Assembly (NCBI RefSeq): GCF_900142675.1
Contig: NZ_FRBS01000005.1
Coordinates: 63,134 to 127,133 of the forward strand
Direction: 5' to 3'
Length of the DNA: 64,000 nt
DNA from: Shouchella rhizosphaerae
GTDB taxonomy: Bacteria > Bacillota > Bacilli > Bacillales > Bacillaceae_D
Numbering within the stretch: position 1 is the stretch's first letter; every line of letters starts with the position of its first letter. Under the pieces are notes generated by a model, which was not told the origin of the DNA, searched no databases, and was given only the letters and a program-made list of their open reading frames with translations. A program made the position numbers and the translations under genes. Positions 23,820 through 31,891 of this stretch are shown here, piece after piece.

Positions 23820-24593
23820 ATGACAGAGGATGCTATTCGTTGTAACGCGTTGTCAAAAAAGTTCGGTTCTAAGATGGCTGTCAAGCCCCTTGACCTTTCC
23901 GTGAAAAAAAACACGATTTACGGCTTTCTTGGTTCCAATGGAGCCGGAAAATCGACTGTCATTCGCATGTTGTGTGGCGTTCTCCCGCCCTCATCTGGGA
24001 GCGGAACTGTGCTTGGTTATAGCCTTGCAGAACAGCCAGAGCAAATTAAGCAGCGAATCGGCTATATGTCGCAAAAATTCAGCTTGTACTTGGAGTTAAC
24101 GGTACTTGAAAATTTGCAGTTTTATGGAGCGATTTATGGACTAAAGAAGAAAGAGCTCGCTGCGCGTATCCAAACGCTTTTGCGATTAACAAAGTTAGAG
24201 GACCGCATTTCCCAACGGGCCGGAGCGTTGTCAGGTGGCTGGAAACAGCGGCTTGCATTATGCTGTGCCATGCTTCATGAACCGGAGTTGCTCATACTTG
24301 ATGAGCCAACTGCAGGCGTAGACCCTGTCTCGCGCAAAATATTTTGGGAGATCATCCATCAATTGAAAAAAGATGACGTCACCGTCCTCGTCACGACCCA
24401 TTACATGGACGAAGCCTTAACTTGTGACAACATCGGGTTTATGTATGCCGGAAACTTGCTTGTTAACGGCGGGCCAAAAGAGATTATGGACGAATACAGT
24501 GTCAAAAACTTAGATGATTTGTTTGTTAAGCTAGTAGAACAACAAGAGCAAGAACATGCTTCCCATCTAAAAAAGGGTGATTCATTTGAATAA
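23820..24593 (+). CDS. ABC-2 type exporter ATP-binding protein
   Basis: A 257-residue ATPase with Walker A GSNGAGKST (~38-46), the Q-loop in GYMSQKFSLY, signature ALSGGWKQRLAL (LSGGW instead of LSGGQ), Walker B LLILDEPTAGVDP and the switch TTHYMDEA. The Trp after LSGG is common in YhcH/YbhF-type drug exporters. It pairs with the permease whose gene overlaps its end. The operon setting with an adaptor and TetR repressor suggests drug or lipid efflux. Confidence 0.93.
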   Translation: MTEDAIRCNALSKKFGSKMAVKPLDLSVKKNTIYGFLGSNGAGKSTVIRMLCGVLPPSSGSGTVLGYSLAEQPEQIKQRIGYMSQKFSLYLELTVLENLQFYGAIYGLKKKELAARIQTLLRLTKLEDRISQRAGALSGGWKQRLALCCAMLHEPELLILDEPTAGVDPVSRKIFWEIIHQLKKDDVTVLVTTHYMDEALTCDNIGFMYAGNLLVNGGPKEIMDEYSVKNLDDLFVKLVEQQEQEHASHLKKGDSFE

Positions 24594-25734
24594 CCGAGAA
24601 AAGCGTTTTCGTTTCGTACGACTACAAGCAATCGTTCGCAAGGAATTTATTCAAATAAAAAAAGATCCTGCCAGCCTTGCCATTGCTCTTGTTCTCCCTG
24701 TTCTGCTGCTCGTCTTGCTTGGCTATGCGATGAATGACGATGTCGAATCAGTTCACTTGTCTATTCTAGACCAGTCACAAACGGCAGAAAGCAGAGAACT
24801 AATTAACCGTTTAACAAGCCAAGGCGACTTTACCATTATGAGTTATGAACACAACGTCAGTGTGCTGGAACACCTCCTGGATAAGGGCGACATTCATGCA
24901 GGTCTTATTATTCCAGCGAATTATTCAAAAGAACTTACAACAAATACAGCGAATGTACAATTTTTAATTGACGGGTCCGATCCGACTTATGCGCAAGAGG
25001 CATTGTTTCGAAGTGAGTCGCTTTTGCTAAACTATGCCCATACGGTTCAGGCGGAACAATTGATCCGAAGTGGGACAGAAGTCCCCAATAGCCCGTTAAA
25101 GCATGAAACACAGGTGTTTTATAACCCTTCCATGGACAGCATGGAGTTTAATATTCCGGCTTTAATTGGCCTCATCATGCAAGAAGTTACATTAATTTTG
25201 ACTGCATTTGCTCTTGTCCGCGAAAAGGAACAAGGCACGATTGAACAGTTGATCGTTACGCCAATCCGTCCAGCAGAGTTAATTATTGGCAAACTAGTGC
25301 CTTATACGATCATTGGGACATTGTCTTTTGCTTTTGTTCTTTTAGCAGGCGTGTTTTGGTTTGATGTAGCGATTGCCGGCGACCCTTTCTTACTGGTATT
25401 ATTAAGTTTGCTATTTCTTGTTGCGACTTTAGCGATGGGTATTTTCATTTCCACCATCGCCAAAAACCAACTCCAAGCCATGTATATGTCCTTTGCCGTT
25501 ATTCTTCCAAGCGTTATTCTCTCCGGTTTTGTTTTTCCGAGAGAATCGATGCCAATGCTGATTCAACTATTAGGAGGCTTGATCCCTTTAACGTATTTTT
25601 TGGAGATTTTAAGGGGCATTTTCTTAAAAGCAAACTCCCTACAGCTTCTATGGCCGCAAAGTTTTGTATTGCTCGGATTTACCGTTCTGCTTTCCATCGC
25701 AACAATTGCAAAATTTAAAAAGCATCTCCAGTAA
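24586..25734 (+). CDS. ABC-2 type exporter permease (YhbR/YhhJ-like)
   Basis: About 382 residues with one N-terminal membrane segment (near 33-50, LVLPVLLLVLLGYAM), a large extracytoplasmic domain (~55-190), and five more membrane segments in the C-terminal half, the usual ABC2_membrane_3 layout. GTIEQLIVTPIRPAELIIGK and PLTYFLEILRGIFLK are family-typical. TTG at 24586 is preferred because AAAAGGGTG sits six bases before it; GTG at 24577 is an alternative. The overlap with the ATPase gene implies coupled translation. Confidence 0.88.
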   Translation: MNNREKRFRFVRLQAIVRKEFIQIKKDPASLAIALVLPVLLLVLLGYAMNDDVESVHLSILDQSQTAESRELINRLTSQGDFTIMSYEHNVSVLEHLLDKGDIHAGLIIPANYSKELTTNTANVQFLIDGSDPTYAQEALFRSESLLLNYAHTVQAEQLIRSGTEVPNSPLKHETQVFYNPSMDSMEFNIPALIGLIMQEVTLILTAFALVREKEQGTIEQLIVTPIRPAELIIGKLVPYTIIGTLSFAFVLLAGVFWFDVAIAGDPFLLVLLSLLFLVATLAMGIFISTIAKNQLQAMYMSFAVILPSVILSGFVFPRESMPMLIQLLGGLIPLTYFLEILRGIFLKANSLQLLWPQSFVLLGFTVLLSIATIAKFKKHLQ

Positions 25735-25747
25735 ATAGGTGATCAAA

Positions 25748-26428
25748 ATGAACAACGACGACAATAGTCCATCATTAACAGAAGCATTTCAGCTTTTCTT
25801 AGATTCGCTAAATGAATCGAAGAAAAAAACAGCAAAACAAGAACAAATTATCCAAGCAGCTGCCAAGCTATTCGCAGAAAAAGGGTATGAGGCTAGTTCA
25901 ACTGCCGATATCGCTAAACAGGCTGGCGTTGCCGAAGTAACATTGTTCCGTAACTTCAAGTCAAAGTCAAATCTGTTGTACCATATTTTAGCACCTGTTT
26001 TTATTGAACTTGGTTCAAAAAAATATGTGGAAACGATTCAAGAGATTTTCCGTGCACCTGAGCCAAATAATGCGAAAGAAACGTTGACAATGGCTTTTCA
26101 AGACAGGCTGGAACAGCTTGCTCAAAACCAATCGATTATAAAAGTCCTCTTTCGAGAAGCTTATTCACAGGACGAAATTAAGAAAGCAATTGTAACGAAC
26201 ATCACTAGTCCTGCGATGGAATCGACAAAATCATTTATTAAGCAAAAACAAGAACAAGGTGAGTTTAAGGACATGGATGAGTCTGTTATTGCCAATTTAT
26301 TTTTTTATATCATCTTCGGCTATATCTTTTACCACCAAGTTCTTGGCGAAGGGCTTCAACCTGATCACGGGGATGAACCTGAAAAAATGATCGACATTAT
26401 TTTGGAAGGAATTTCCACTAAGAAATAA
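25748..26428 (+). CDS. TetR family repressor
   Basis: A 226-residue regulator. The TetR_N domain lies at ~30-80: QEQIIQAAAKLFAEKGYEASSTADIAKQAGVAEVTLFRNFKSKSNLL has the conserved HTH and the FxxFxSK region. A 30-residue polar N-terminal tail precedes it. The C-terminal ligand domain is helical. The ATG at 25748 has TAGGTGAT upstream; a GTG nine bases earlier is less likely. As the last gene of the efflux operon it probably represses the operon through the palindrome at 23008-23029. Confidence 0.9.
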   Translation: MNNDDNSPSLTEAFQLFLDSLNESKKKTAKQEQIIQAAAKLFAEKGYEASSTADIAKQAGVAEVTLFRNFKSKSNLLYHILAPVFIELGSKKYVETIQEIFRAPEPNNAKETLTMAFQDRLEQLAQNQSIIKVLFREAYSQDEIKKAIVTNITSPAMESTKSFIKQKQEQGEFKDMDESVIANLFFYIIFGYIFYHQVLGEGLQPDHGDEPEKMIDIILEGISTKK

Positions 26429-26578
26429 TTCCGTACGATTGTTTTTAGCATGGCTAGGAAGCGACATTCTGTTCGTTTCCTGGCCATTCGAAAAGATGAA
26501 GTCTATTTATAGCAAAATCTAGCAAATCTGTTTTCATCAAAGTCGTATACTTTAGAAGGGCCCTTGTTGTCTGTTTCA

Positions 26579-27133
26579 CTATTGTACAAAATTTTGATGA
26601 AAGGTTTTGTTCCAAAAATCGGCTTTTTCCAAAGCCAACTGGTCTTGTTTAATAGCACCTGGTCGATTTCCCTTGCCAATGATATAATCACTAAACTCCA
26701 TCCCGGTATATTCAAAAATAGCATGAAACTGTTGGATTAATGGCAAAGCAGCTATGCGCGGATGAGGATTTTCGCCCACAACAATTACATACGCTTTCTT
26801 TCCCCTTATCCGCTCATGGAAGCCCAATCTCTGGTCTTGCATATACTGACTCCAACGGTCAAAAAACCCTTTCATTTGTCCTGACATGCCGAACCAATAT
26901 AAAGGCGTCACAAACAGAACAATGTCTTGATTAAGAAAGTCATCAAGAACTTCTTTATAGCCATCGTTCACAGCAGTAAATCCATTTGGTGCATGGCGTT
27001 CATCAATAATAGGATCAAAACCGCATTTCAGCAAATGAATTCTCCGGTGATTGATTCCCCTTAATGCGATATCGGCAAGTTGTTCTGTATTCCCTTCTAT
27101 ACGGGCACTTCCAAACAAGGCCATTACTTTCAT
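26579..27133 (-). CDS. NAD(P)H-dependent FMN reductase / flavodoxin-fold protein
   Basis: A 184-residue flavodoxin-fold enzyme of the NADPH-dependent FMN reductase type. Motifs include the N-terminal MALFGSARIEGNTEQLAD phosphate-binding loop and VLFVTPLYWFGMSGQMKGFFDRW, the P-x-Y-x-G-x-(S/P)-x-x-(L/M)K-x-x-(L/I)-D flavin-binding signature. It should reduce quinones or flavin using NAD(P)H in the cytoplasm. The ATG at 27133 lies nine bases after AGAGGAG. It is divergent from a LysR gene, its likely regulator. Confidence 0.85.
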   Translation of the reverse strand: MKVMALFGSARIEGNTEQLADIALRGINHRRIHLLKCGFDPIIDERHAPNGFTAVNDGYKEVLDDFLNQDIVLFVTPLYWFGMSGQMKGFFDRWSQYMQDQRLGFHERIRGKKAYVIVVGENPHPRIAALPLIQQFHAIFEYTGMEFSDYIIGKGNRPGAIKQDQLALEKADFWNKTFHQNFVQ

Positions 27134-27174
27134 GCTCTCCAACTCCTCTTTGCTAATGTGTACTGAAAAGTTTA

Positions 27175-27198
27175 TAATACAGTCGTGATTCTGTAAAA
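27175..27198. promoter_or_regulatory. LysR-type box between flavin reductase and lysR genes
   Basis: ACAG (27179-27182) and CTGT (27191-27194) form an inverted repeat with an 8-bp gap, consistent with the T-N11-A LysR rule, midway in the divergent intergenic region. Confidence 0.4.
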
Positions 27199-27247
27199 TT
27201 AAACTTTCGAATTAAAACGATCATTAATATTGATAGGAGTCTACTAC

Positions 27248-28120
27248 ATGGAGCTGCGTCACTTGAACACGTTTAAAACAATTGTAGATACCGGTGGATT
27301 TAAAAAAGCCGCCGATTCCCTTGGTTATGCCCAATCATCTGTTACGAACCACATTAAGGAATTAGAGAATGAACTTGGGTACTTGCTTTTCGACCGTTTA
27401 GGCAAACAAGTGGTGTTGACACAAGCAGGTAAACGTTTTTTGCCATATGCCCTTGAAATTATTGATCTTTATGCCAAGTCTAAAGAAGCCGTCCTTAACA
27501 CAGTTGATCTAGCAGGAGAATTGACCATTGGCGTAAGTGAATCATTGCTGTTATATTGGCTTCCGACCTTTATTACGAACTTTACAAAAACCTACCCTAA
27601 AGTTGAATTAACGCTTAAATTGATTGATTACCAACATCTCACAACTCAACTAAAAAAAGGCGAAATCGAAGCAGCTATTCTTGTCGAATCAAATCAGTGG
27701 CAACCTAAAGCACTTTCTTTCGAGAAAATTAGTAGTGACACATTAATACTTGTCGAAACAGCTGACCATGCGTTCCGTAACATCCCTGAAACCATGCTCG
27801 TTACGGAATATGCTTGCAGTTGGCGCCCGATCATTGAGCAGTATTTATCTGAGGAAGCGCAATTTGGCATGAAAAAGATCGAATTTCCAAGCATCGAGGC
27901 AATCAAAAAATGTGTCGAATGCGGATTAGGCCAATCTTTTTTGCCTCAATTCGCCGTTCGCGATGCCCTAGCAGAAGGCACTTTAAAAGAAGTGCCGACA
28001 AAGGCGCCCATAGAACCCATCGGCATTTACGCTGCTTATCACAAAAATAAATGGGTTTCGCGGAAGTTAGAGACATTTATTAGCGCATTGCGGGAGCAAA
28101 AAGATTGGTTTCATAGTTAA
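27248..28120 (+). CDS. LysR family transcriptional regulator
   Basis: A 290-residue LysR-type regulator. The N-terminal HTH (~1-60) reads MELRHLNTFKTIVDTGGFKK, with AADSLGYAQSSVTNHIKELE as the recognition region. The C-terminal substrate-binding domain begins with GELTIGVSESLLLYWLP. The ATG at 27248 follows GATAGGAG; an earlier in-frame start lacks a site. It is divergent from the flavodoxin-fold reductase, the usual arrangement for a LysR target. The inducer is unknown. Confidence 0.92.
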   Translation: MELRHLNTFKTIVDTGGFKKAADSLGYAQSSVTNHIKELENELGYLLFDRLGKQVVLTQAGKRFLPYALEIIDLYAKSKEAVLNTVDLAGELTIGVSESLLLYWLPTFITNFTKTYPKVELTLKLIDYQHLTTQLKKGEIEAAILVESNQWQPKALSFEKISSDTLILVETADHAFRNIPETMLVTEYACSWRPIIEQYLSEEAQFGMKKIEFPSIEAIKKCVECGLGQSFLPQFAVRDALAEGTLKEVPTKAPIEPIGIYAAYHKNKWVSRKLETFISALREQKDWFHS

Positions 28121-28161
28121 CAATCAGCTCTGATTTAATTGTTTGACTGCTACTAACACAA

Positions 28162-28191
28162 AACTGGCACCGGGAATTCCCGATGCCAGTT
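28162..28191. terminator. palindromic terminator between lysR and tlp
   Basis: AACTGGCA-C-CGGGAATTCCCG-A-TGCCAGTT is an almost perfect 30-base palindrome between two convergent genes. T-runs are weak on both sides, but position and strength support a shared terminator. Confidence 0.65.
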
Positions 28192-28200
28192 AGCGATTGT

Positions 28201-28431
28201 TTAGCTGTTGTTCTTTTGGTCATTGACTTCGTCTTTTAATTCTTCGCGTAAGCCGTCGATGCTTTGCTCACGGCGTTCATTTTTTTGTTCAATCTCCTGT
28301 TTTTCTTCCTCACTTAGCTCCTCTGAATGAGCTTTGGCATAATCTCTAGCCTCATCCATGTTTTGTAGCGTGTTGCCAATTATATTTTCAATTCTTTCTG
28401 GATTATTGGAGCGGTCATCTCTTTTGGCCAT
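28201..28431 (-). CDS. tlp: Tlp, thioredoxin-like small acid-soluble spore protein
   Basis: A 76-residue, highly charged protein with DDRSNNPERIENIIGNTLQN and EKNERREQSI-like (here QKNERREQSIDG) segments that match Tlp of B. subtilis as I remember it. Tlp proteins are made in the forespore and deposited in the spore core; their exact role is unclear. GGAGGGA precedes the ATG. Being monocistronic, and with its stop ten bases past the palindromic terminator, fits a forespore-specific unit. I did not find a convincing sigma-G promoter. Confidence 0.88.
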   Translation of the reverse strand: MAKRDDRSNNPERIENIIGNTLQNMDEARDYAKAHSEELSEEEKQEIEQKNERREQSIDGLREELKDEVNDQKNNS

Positions 28432-28837
28432 TCCATTCCCTCCTTGCCTGTTTTGCCGTTAGTTTCCATCGTTATTAAAAAATTATGCAGCATTCCGGGT
28501 TTTTCGTGAAAATCAACAGCTTCTGATTCATAAGCTCTTTTTTTATAAAAATAATTGACTTTTTAGGAGGAATGATGAACCTTATGTAGAATATTGGCTA
28601 TACAAGGAAAACCATCGACGAACATCAATCACCTACACTCGCTACAATGGTGCCTCCATTGTTGGACTACTTCGAACGACGCAGCTAGCTATCCTCATTA
28701 AAGTAATACCAACCTAATGTAGATGAAACACCTTATCGTTTTTTGTAAAGCACATTATGCTTATTTATGATGCCATTAAAAGGAGGTGGTTTATGCCAGG
28801 AACATGCGCTATAATACTCAAAATGGAGGCGAATGAA
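28432..28837. other. gap between tlp and the repeat protein gene
   Basis: About 400 bases. It contains an open frame without a start codon on the plus strand (about 28556-28713), whose translation has protein-like composition (VEYWLYKENHRR, YTRYNGAS) and may be a decayed gene fragment. An AGGAGG at 28565 leads only to a five-codon frame. A second AGGAGGTGG precedes an in-frame ATG at 28793, which is an alternative start for the next gene. A TATAAT occurs at 28811-28816 without a clear -35. Confidence 0.35.
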
Positions 28838-29398
28838 GTGACTGAACAAATCCTCAAGATACTGACAAAGCTAGATAACCAACAAGAAAAGCTGCTTGAT
28901 GAATTTGATAATTTTAAGCAAAATCAACTCGCTTTTAATGGCGAAATGCGCGATTTTCGAAAGGAGCAGCTTGCTTTCAATGACGAAATGCGCCATTTCC
29001 AAAAGGAGCAGCTTGCTTTCAATGATGAAATGCGCCATTTCCAAAAGGAGCAGCTTGCTTTCAATGATGAAATGCGCCATTTCCAAAAGGAACAACTTGC
29101 TTTCAATAATGAAATGCGTCATTTCCAAAAGGAGCAGCTTGCTTTCAACGAGAATCAGCGCAAGTTTAACAACCAACAAACCAAATTCAACCAAACATTC
29201 GAGGCTTTTCAACAGAACACAGAGAACAGGCTTGAACGAATGGAGAAAAGATTGAATGGGGTCGGCTATCTACTTGAACATAGCACTGCCGAACGGTTAG
29301 AAGACAAAAAGCGGGCAGATACCGTTCATGATTTTCTTATGTCAAAAATGGTCTCACTAGAGCAAGAAGTGTTCTCCTTAAAGAAAAATTATCTTTAA
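28838..29398 (+). CDS. coiled-coil protein with tandem 14-residue repeats
   Basis: About 186 residues, not recognised as a named family. The N-terminus (VTEQILKILTKLDNQQEKL) is helical. Six tandem copies of a 14-residue unit of the type KEQLAFNDEMRHFQ follow (residues ~28-111), then a Gln/Asn-rich helix and a C-terminal coiled coil. Unit length 14 equals two heptads, so the whole protein should form a long coiled coil. GTG at 28838 has GGAGG eight bases upstream and is preferred; ATG at 28793 with AGGAGGTGG is an alternative that adds 15 residues. Similar short proteins in Bacillaceae lack known roles. Confidence 0.75.
   Translation: MTEQILKILTKLDNQQEKLLDEFDNFKQNQLAFNGEMRDFRKEQLAFNDEMRHFQKEQLAFNDEMRHFQKEQLAFNDEMRHFQKEQLAFNNEMRHFQKEQLAFNENQRKFNNQQTKFNQTFEAFQQNTENRLERMEKRLNGVGYLLEHSTAERLEDKKRADTVHDFLMSKMVSLEQEVFSLKKNYL
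28919..29170 (+). repeat. six 42-bp tandem repeats inside the coiled-coil gene
   Basis: Six in-frame units of 42 bp. Units 2-4 are almost identical at the DNA level, differing by single bases such as GACGAA/GATGAA, while units 1, 5 and 6 have diverged. Near-identity of the central units points to recent expansion by slippage or unequal recombination. Confidence 0.9.
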
Positions 29399-29404
29399 TT
29401 CCGG

Positions 29405-29554
29405 CTAGCTGTCTCTCATCTTCACTTTTTTTCGCTTTTCCAATTGTTTTCGGACTTTTCCCGTTTCATCTCTGCATCTTGGATTGCTGCTTTGATCCAA
29501 CGACTCCTCTTTTTTGCGAATGCTCCTACTATAAGCCCCATCATCCTTTAACAT
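29405..29554 (-). CDS. possible 49-residue basic protein
   Basis: On the minus strand, GGGAGG lies eight bases before an ATG at 29554 that opens a 49-codon frame to a TAG at 29405. The product is very polar and basic (KVRKQLEKRKKVKMRDS at the end). A second frame starting about ten bases downstream (MMGLIVGAFAKKRSRW) is equally long and has its own weak ribosome site, so the coding frame is uncertain. Without it the gap 29399-29725 would be empty. Confidence 0.35.
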   Translation of the reverse strand: MLKDDGAYSRSIRKKEESLDQSSNPRCRDETGKVRKQLEKRKKVKMRDS

Positions 29555-29725
29555 CTATTTTTCCTCCCTTTTCACAATAACTAAAGCAGCAATCCAAACA
29601 GATGCAGCCCATTTCACCCTCTTTCTGTTCCCTAATCCGGAATCCCTTCCCTTTTAAGCTAAACGTGTATTTCAATGAAAAATAGGGTATCTTTATAGGT
29701 AGAGCTTTGAAAGGGGATTGTTTCG

Positions 29726-30223
29726 ATGATACATAAAATCACAATTGAATTAGCGTTGGAAGCATTGGAAGATCGAGGGGTTACGATTGAAGAAATTATG
29801 GATCTTGTTTATGAATTGCAAAGCACATATGTTCCAGACTTGACGAAGGAAATGTGCCGGCCTCATGTAATGAAAGTGCTGGCTAAGCGAGAAGTGCAAA
29901 ATGCGTTATTAACAGGAATCGAGCTTGACCGCCTCGCCGAACAAGGCAAGCTTAGCTCCCCTCTTCAAGAAATAGTGCAATCAGATGAAGGCCTTTATGG
30001 CATTGATGAAATTGTTGCCCTTTCGATCGTTAACATTTATGGCTCAATTGGGCTGACGAATTTTGGCTATGTCGATAAAATCAAACCTGGCATTCTCGGT
30101 AAGTTAAACAAACATAAAGGCGGAAAATGCCATACATTCCTTGATGATATTGTCGGCGCGATCGCTGCTGCTGCTTCCAGCCGGCTCGCCCATTCCCGAG
30201 AAGGGGCAGGCGTAAGAGATTGA
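29726..30223 (+). CDS. yutG: phosphatidylglycerophosphatase A-like protein, YutG
   Basis: A 165-residue protein. Residues ~50-160 match the PgpA/YutG domain: KREVQNALLTGIELDRLAEQGKLS, SDEGLYGIDEIVALSIVNIYGSIGLTNFGYVDKIKPGILGKLN, and HTFLDDIVGAIAAAASSRLAH. This resembles B. subtilis YutG closely. PgpA family members dephosphorylate phosphatidylglycerol phosphate; YutG-type proteins are soluble. GGGG before the ATG is a weak but well-spaced ribosome site. The first 45 residues form an extra helical segment. Confidence 0.88.
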   Translation: MIHKITIELALEALEDRGVTIEEIMDLVYELQSTYVPDLTKEMCRPHVMKVLAKREVQNALLTGIELDRLAEQGKLSSPLQEIVQSDEGLYGIDEIVALSIVNIYGSIGLTNFGYVDKIKPGILGKLNKHKGGKCHTFLDDIVGAIAAAASSRLAHSREGAGVRD

Positions 30224-30261
30224 TTCGCAACAACTAAAAGCGCGACTGCCTACTACCAAAA

Positions 30262-30300
30262 GAAAGAGTGTGTCGCCAAGCTTCGACACACTCTCTCTTT
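30262..30300. terminator. terminator between yutG and the coat-like gene
   Basis: AGAGTGTGTCG (30265-30275) pairs with CGACACACTCT (30284-30294), followed by CTCTTTT, between convergent genes. Confidence 0.8.
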
Positions 30301-30311
30301 TACTAATTGCA

Positions 30312-30902
30312 TCAATAGAAGAAAAACGGCGGAAAGAAATATGGAAAAAAGCCAAGACCGGTAAATCCACCGAAAGGAAAAAAGCGTGGGCGATAGCGGC
30401 GATACCGCCAACCAAATTGGCGGGATTCTTCTTGATGGACATCTTCACCAACTAAAACAGTAATGCCGTCTTCTCTCACTTCAGTTAAAATTCCGTCTAC
30501 CGATTGGCCGTTTGCCATCTTTACCTCGACATGATGGTCTTTCATTTGGCGGCACTTCTCTTTCATCGCCCCCTGCTGTGAAAACTGATTGGCTTCTGCC
30601 TGTGCGAATGGCTGTGTGTTATTGCCATATTCCTGTGATGCAAATGGTTGTGTGTTACTGCCATATTCTTGTGATGCAAATGGCTGTGTGTTACTGCCAT
30701 ATTCAAGAGTATGTTGCATGTTTTGGTTCATCGCGAATTGTTGAACAGGCTGATGCCAGTTCATTTGTTGAGCCATATTTCCCATCTGATTTGCCGCCCC
30801 GTAACTATTTCTGTAGACCGTATCCGCCTCGAGTGGTTGGCTCGGTTGGGCATTTTGGTCTATCCCGTATGGGTGTTGAATGTCTTCATTTGTAGGCTTC
30901 AT
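30312..30902 (-). CDS. repeat-containing protein with aromatic C-terminus, possibly spore-coat associated
   Basis: A 196-residue protein not matching a named family. Its first ~100 residues are Gln/Asn/Pro-rich and include three 12-residue repeats of the type EYGSNTQPFASQ. Residues ~110-150 (MKDHHVEVKMANGQSVDGILTEVREDGITVLVGED) look like a small beta domain, similar to SH3-like or YuzF-type coat-linked proteins. The tail is RYRRYRPRFF followed by a run of Phe, Gly and Pro. The composition is typical of spore coat or surface proteins, and that is an inference. The ATG at 30902 lies eight bases after AAAGGAG. Confidence 0.7.
   Translation of the reverse strand: MKPTNEDIQHPYGIDQNAQPSQPLEADTVYRNSYGAANQMGNMAQQMNWHQPVQQFAMNQNMQHTLEYGSNTQPFASQEYGSNTQPFASQEYGNNTQPFAQAEANQFSQQGAMKEKCRQMKDHHVEVKMANGQSVDGILTEVREDGITVLVGEDVHQEESRQFGWRYRRYRPRFFPFGGFTGLGFFPYFFPPFFFY
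30597..30704 (-). repeat. three 36-bp tandem repeats in the coat-like gene
   Basis: Three in-frame 36-bp units encode EYGSNTQPFASQ, EYGSNTQPFASQ and EYGNNTQPFAQA. The first two differ at only two bases, so they are a young duplication. Confidence 0.85.
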
Positions 30903-30978
30903 TGCCTTCACTCCTTTCATTCAAAACCAGTGTATGCGCCTAGTGCTTGGCACGTACGGATTCATTTTCTTTCTTTGC

Positions 30979-31010
30979 AAAAAAATCCCTCCTTACATAA
31001 TAAGGAGGGA
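30979..31010 (-). terminator. terminator after the class II aldolase gene
   Basis: TCCCTCCTTA (30986-30995) pairs with TAAGGAGGGA (31001-31010), and the minus strand continues with seven T's. It ends the PTS operon. Confidence 0.85.
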
Positions 31011-31020
31011 GGAATCGCTT

Positions 31021-31890
31021 TTAAGCAAACGCTGGGACAACAGTATTTTCGCTTCCTACCAATCTGATTTTAGCTTTTGCCATTTCGATAGCTGCCTCTT
31101 TCGCTTTTTGCAAATAGGCGCGTGGGTCAAGGCTATTTGGATGGGAGGCGAAATGTTCACGGATCGCCGCAGAGTAAGCATTTTTTAATTCGGTGGATAC
31201 GTTGACTTTCGCCATTCCTAATGAAACACAGCGGCGAATATCTTCATCAGGGACAGCGGAACCGCCGTGGAGCACAAGCGGGACGTCAACTAGTTCAGCA
31301 ATACGGGCAATCCGTTTAAAATCAATATTTGGTTTGCCTTTGTAGATGCCGTGGGCGGTTCCGATTGCAGGTGCAAGCGTTGGTACGCCTGTCAACTCAA
31401 CAAACCGTTTGCATTCCTCGGGTACCGCCTTTTTGGCATCCTCTTCAGCAACGACAATATCCTCTTCCACACCGCCCACTTTGCCGAGTTCTGCTTCCAC
31501 ATTTACCTCTAACGATTGGGCAAGAGCCATGACTTCATTTGTACGGGCCACATTCTCTTCAAACGGGTACATAGAAGCATCAATCATCACCGAGGAATAG
31601 CCTGCCCGGATTGCTTCTTTAATCACTTGGTAATCGGTACAATGGTCTAAATGTAGGCCTGTTGGCACTTGAAAATGCTCAGATGCGACTCGGGCAACTT
31701 CCACAATGTTTTTAGCGCCAAGCGCTTTTACAGTGCCGACCGTTGTTTGCAAAATAACCGGTGATCTCAAATCTGCCGCAGCTTCCAGCACCCAAAAAAT
31801 GCTGTCGAAAGAGTGGACGTTAAATGCCACCACCCCATGTTTATTTGCTTTTGCTCTTTTTAGCATTGGTGTAGTCGATACAATTCCCAA
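31021..31890 (-). CDS. class II fructose/tagatose-bisphosphate aldolase (GatY/FbaA type)
   Basis: A 289-residue zinc-dependent aldolase. Motifs are GLHLDHCTDY (metal His and Asp), VMIDASMYPFEENV, VEAELGKVGG, GTAHGIYKG (metal His), and VLHGGSAVP with KVNVSTE for phosphate binding. The start is probably TTG at 31890: AAGGAG in the end of the EIIA gene is nine bases upstream, the preceding stop leaves one base, and the resulting N-terminus has the family length. The last gene of an operon with a PTS and a ketohexose-phosphate kinase. Whether the substrate is fructose- or tagatose-1,6-bisphosphate cannot be read; context allows both. Confidence 0.85.
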   Translation of the reverse strand: MGIVSTTPMLKRAKANKHGVVAFNVHSFDSIFWVLEAAADLRSPVILQTTVGTVKALGAKNIVEVARVASEHFQVPTGLHLDHCTDYQVIKEAIRAGYSSVMIDASMYPFEENVARTNEVMALAQSLEVNVEAELGKVGGVEEDIVVAEEDAKKAVPEECKRFVELTGVPTLAPAIGTAHGIYKGKPNIDFKRIARIAELVDVPLVLHGGSAVPDEDIRRCVSLGMAKVNVSTELKNAYSAAIREHFASHPNSLDPRAYLQKAKEAAIEMAKAKIRLVGSENTVVPAFA

Positions 31891-31891
31891 A

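Noticed and set aside
28919-29170. Regular 42-bp repeats considered as a CRISPR array
   Set aside because: There are no spacers; repeats are contiguous, in frame and encode a coiled coil.
30597-30704. 36-bp repeats considered as a CRISPR array
   Set aside because: Contiguous in-frame coding repeats without spacers.
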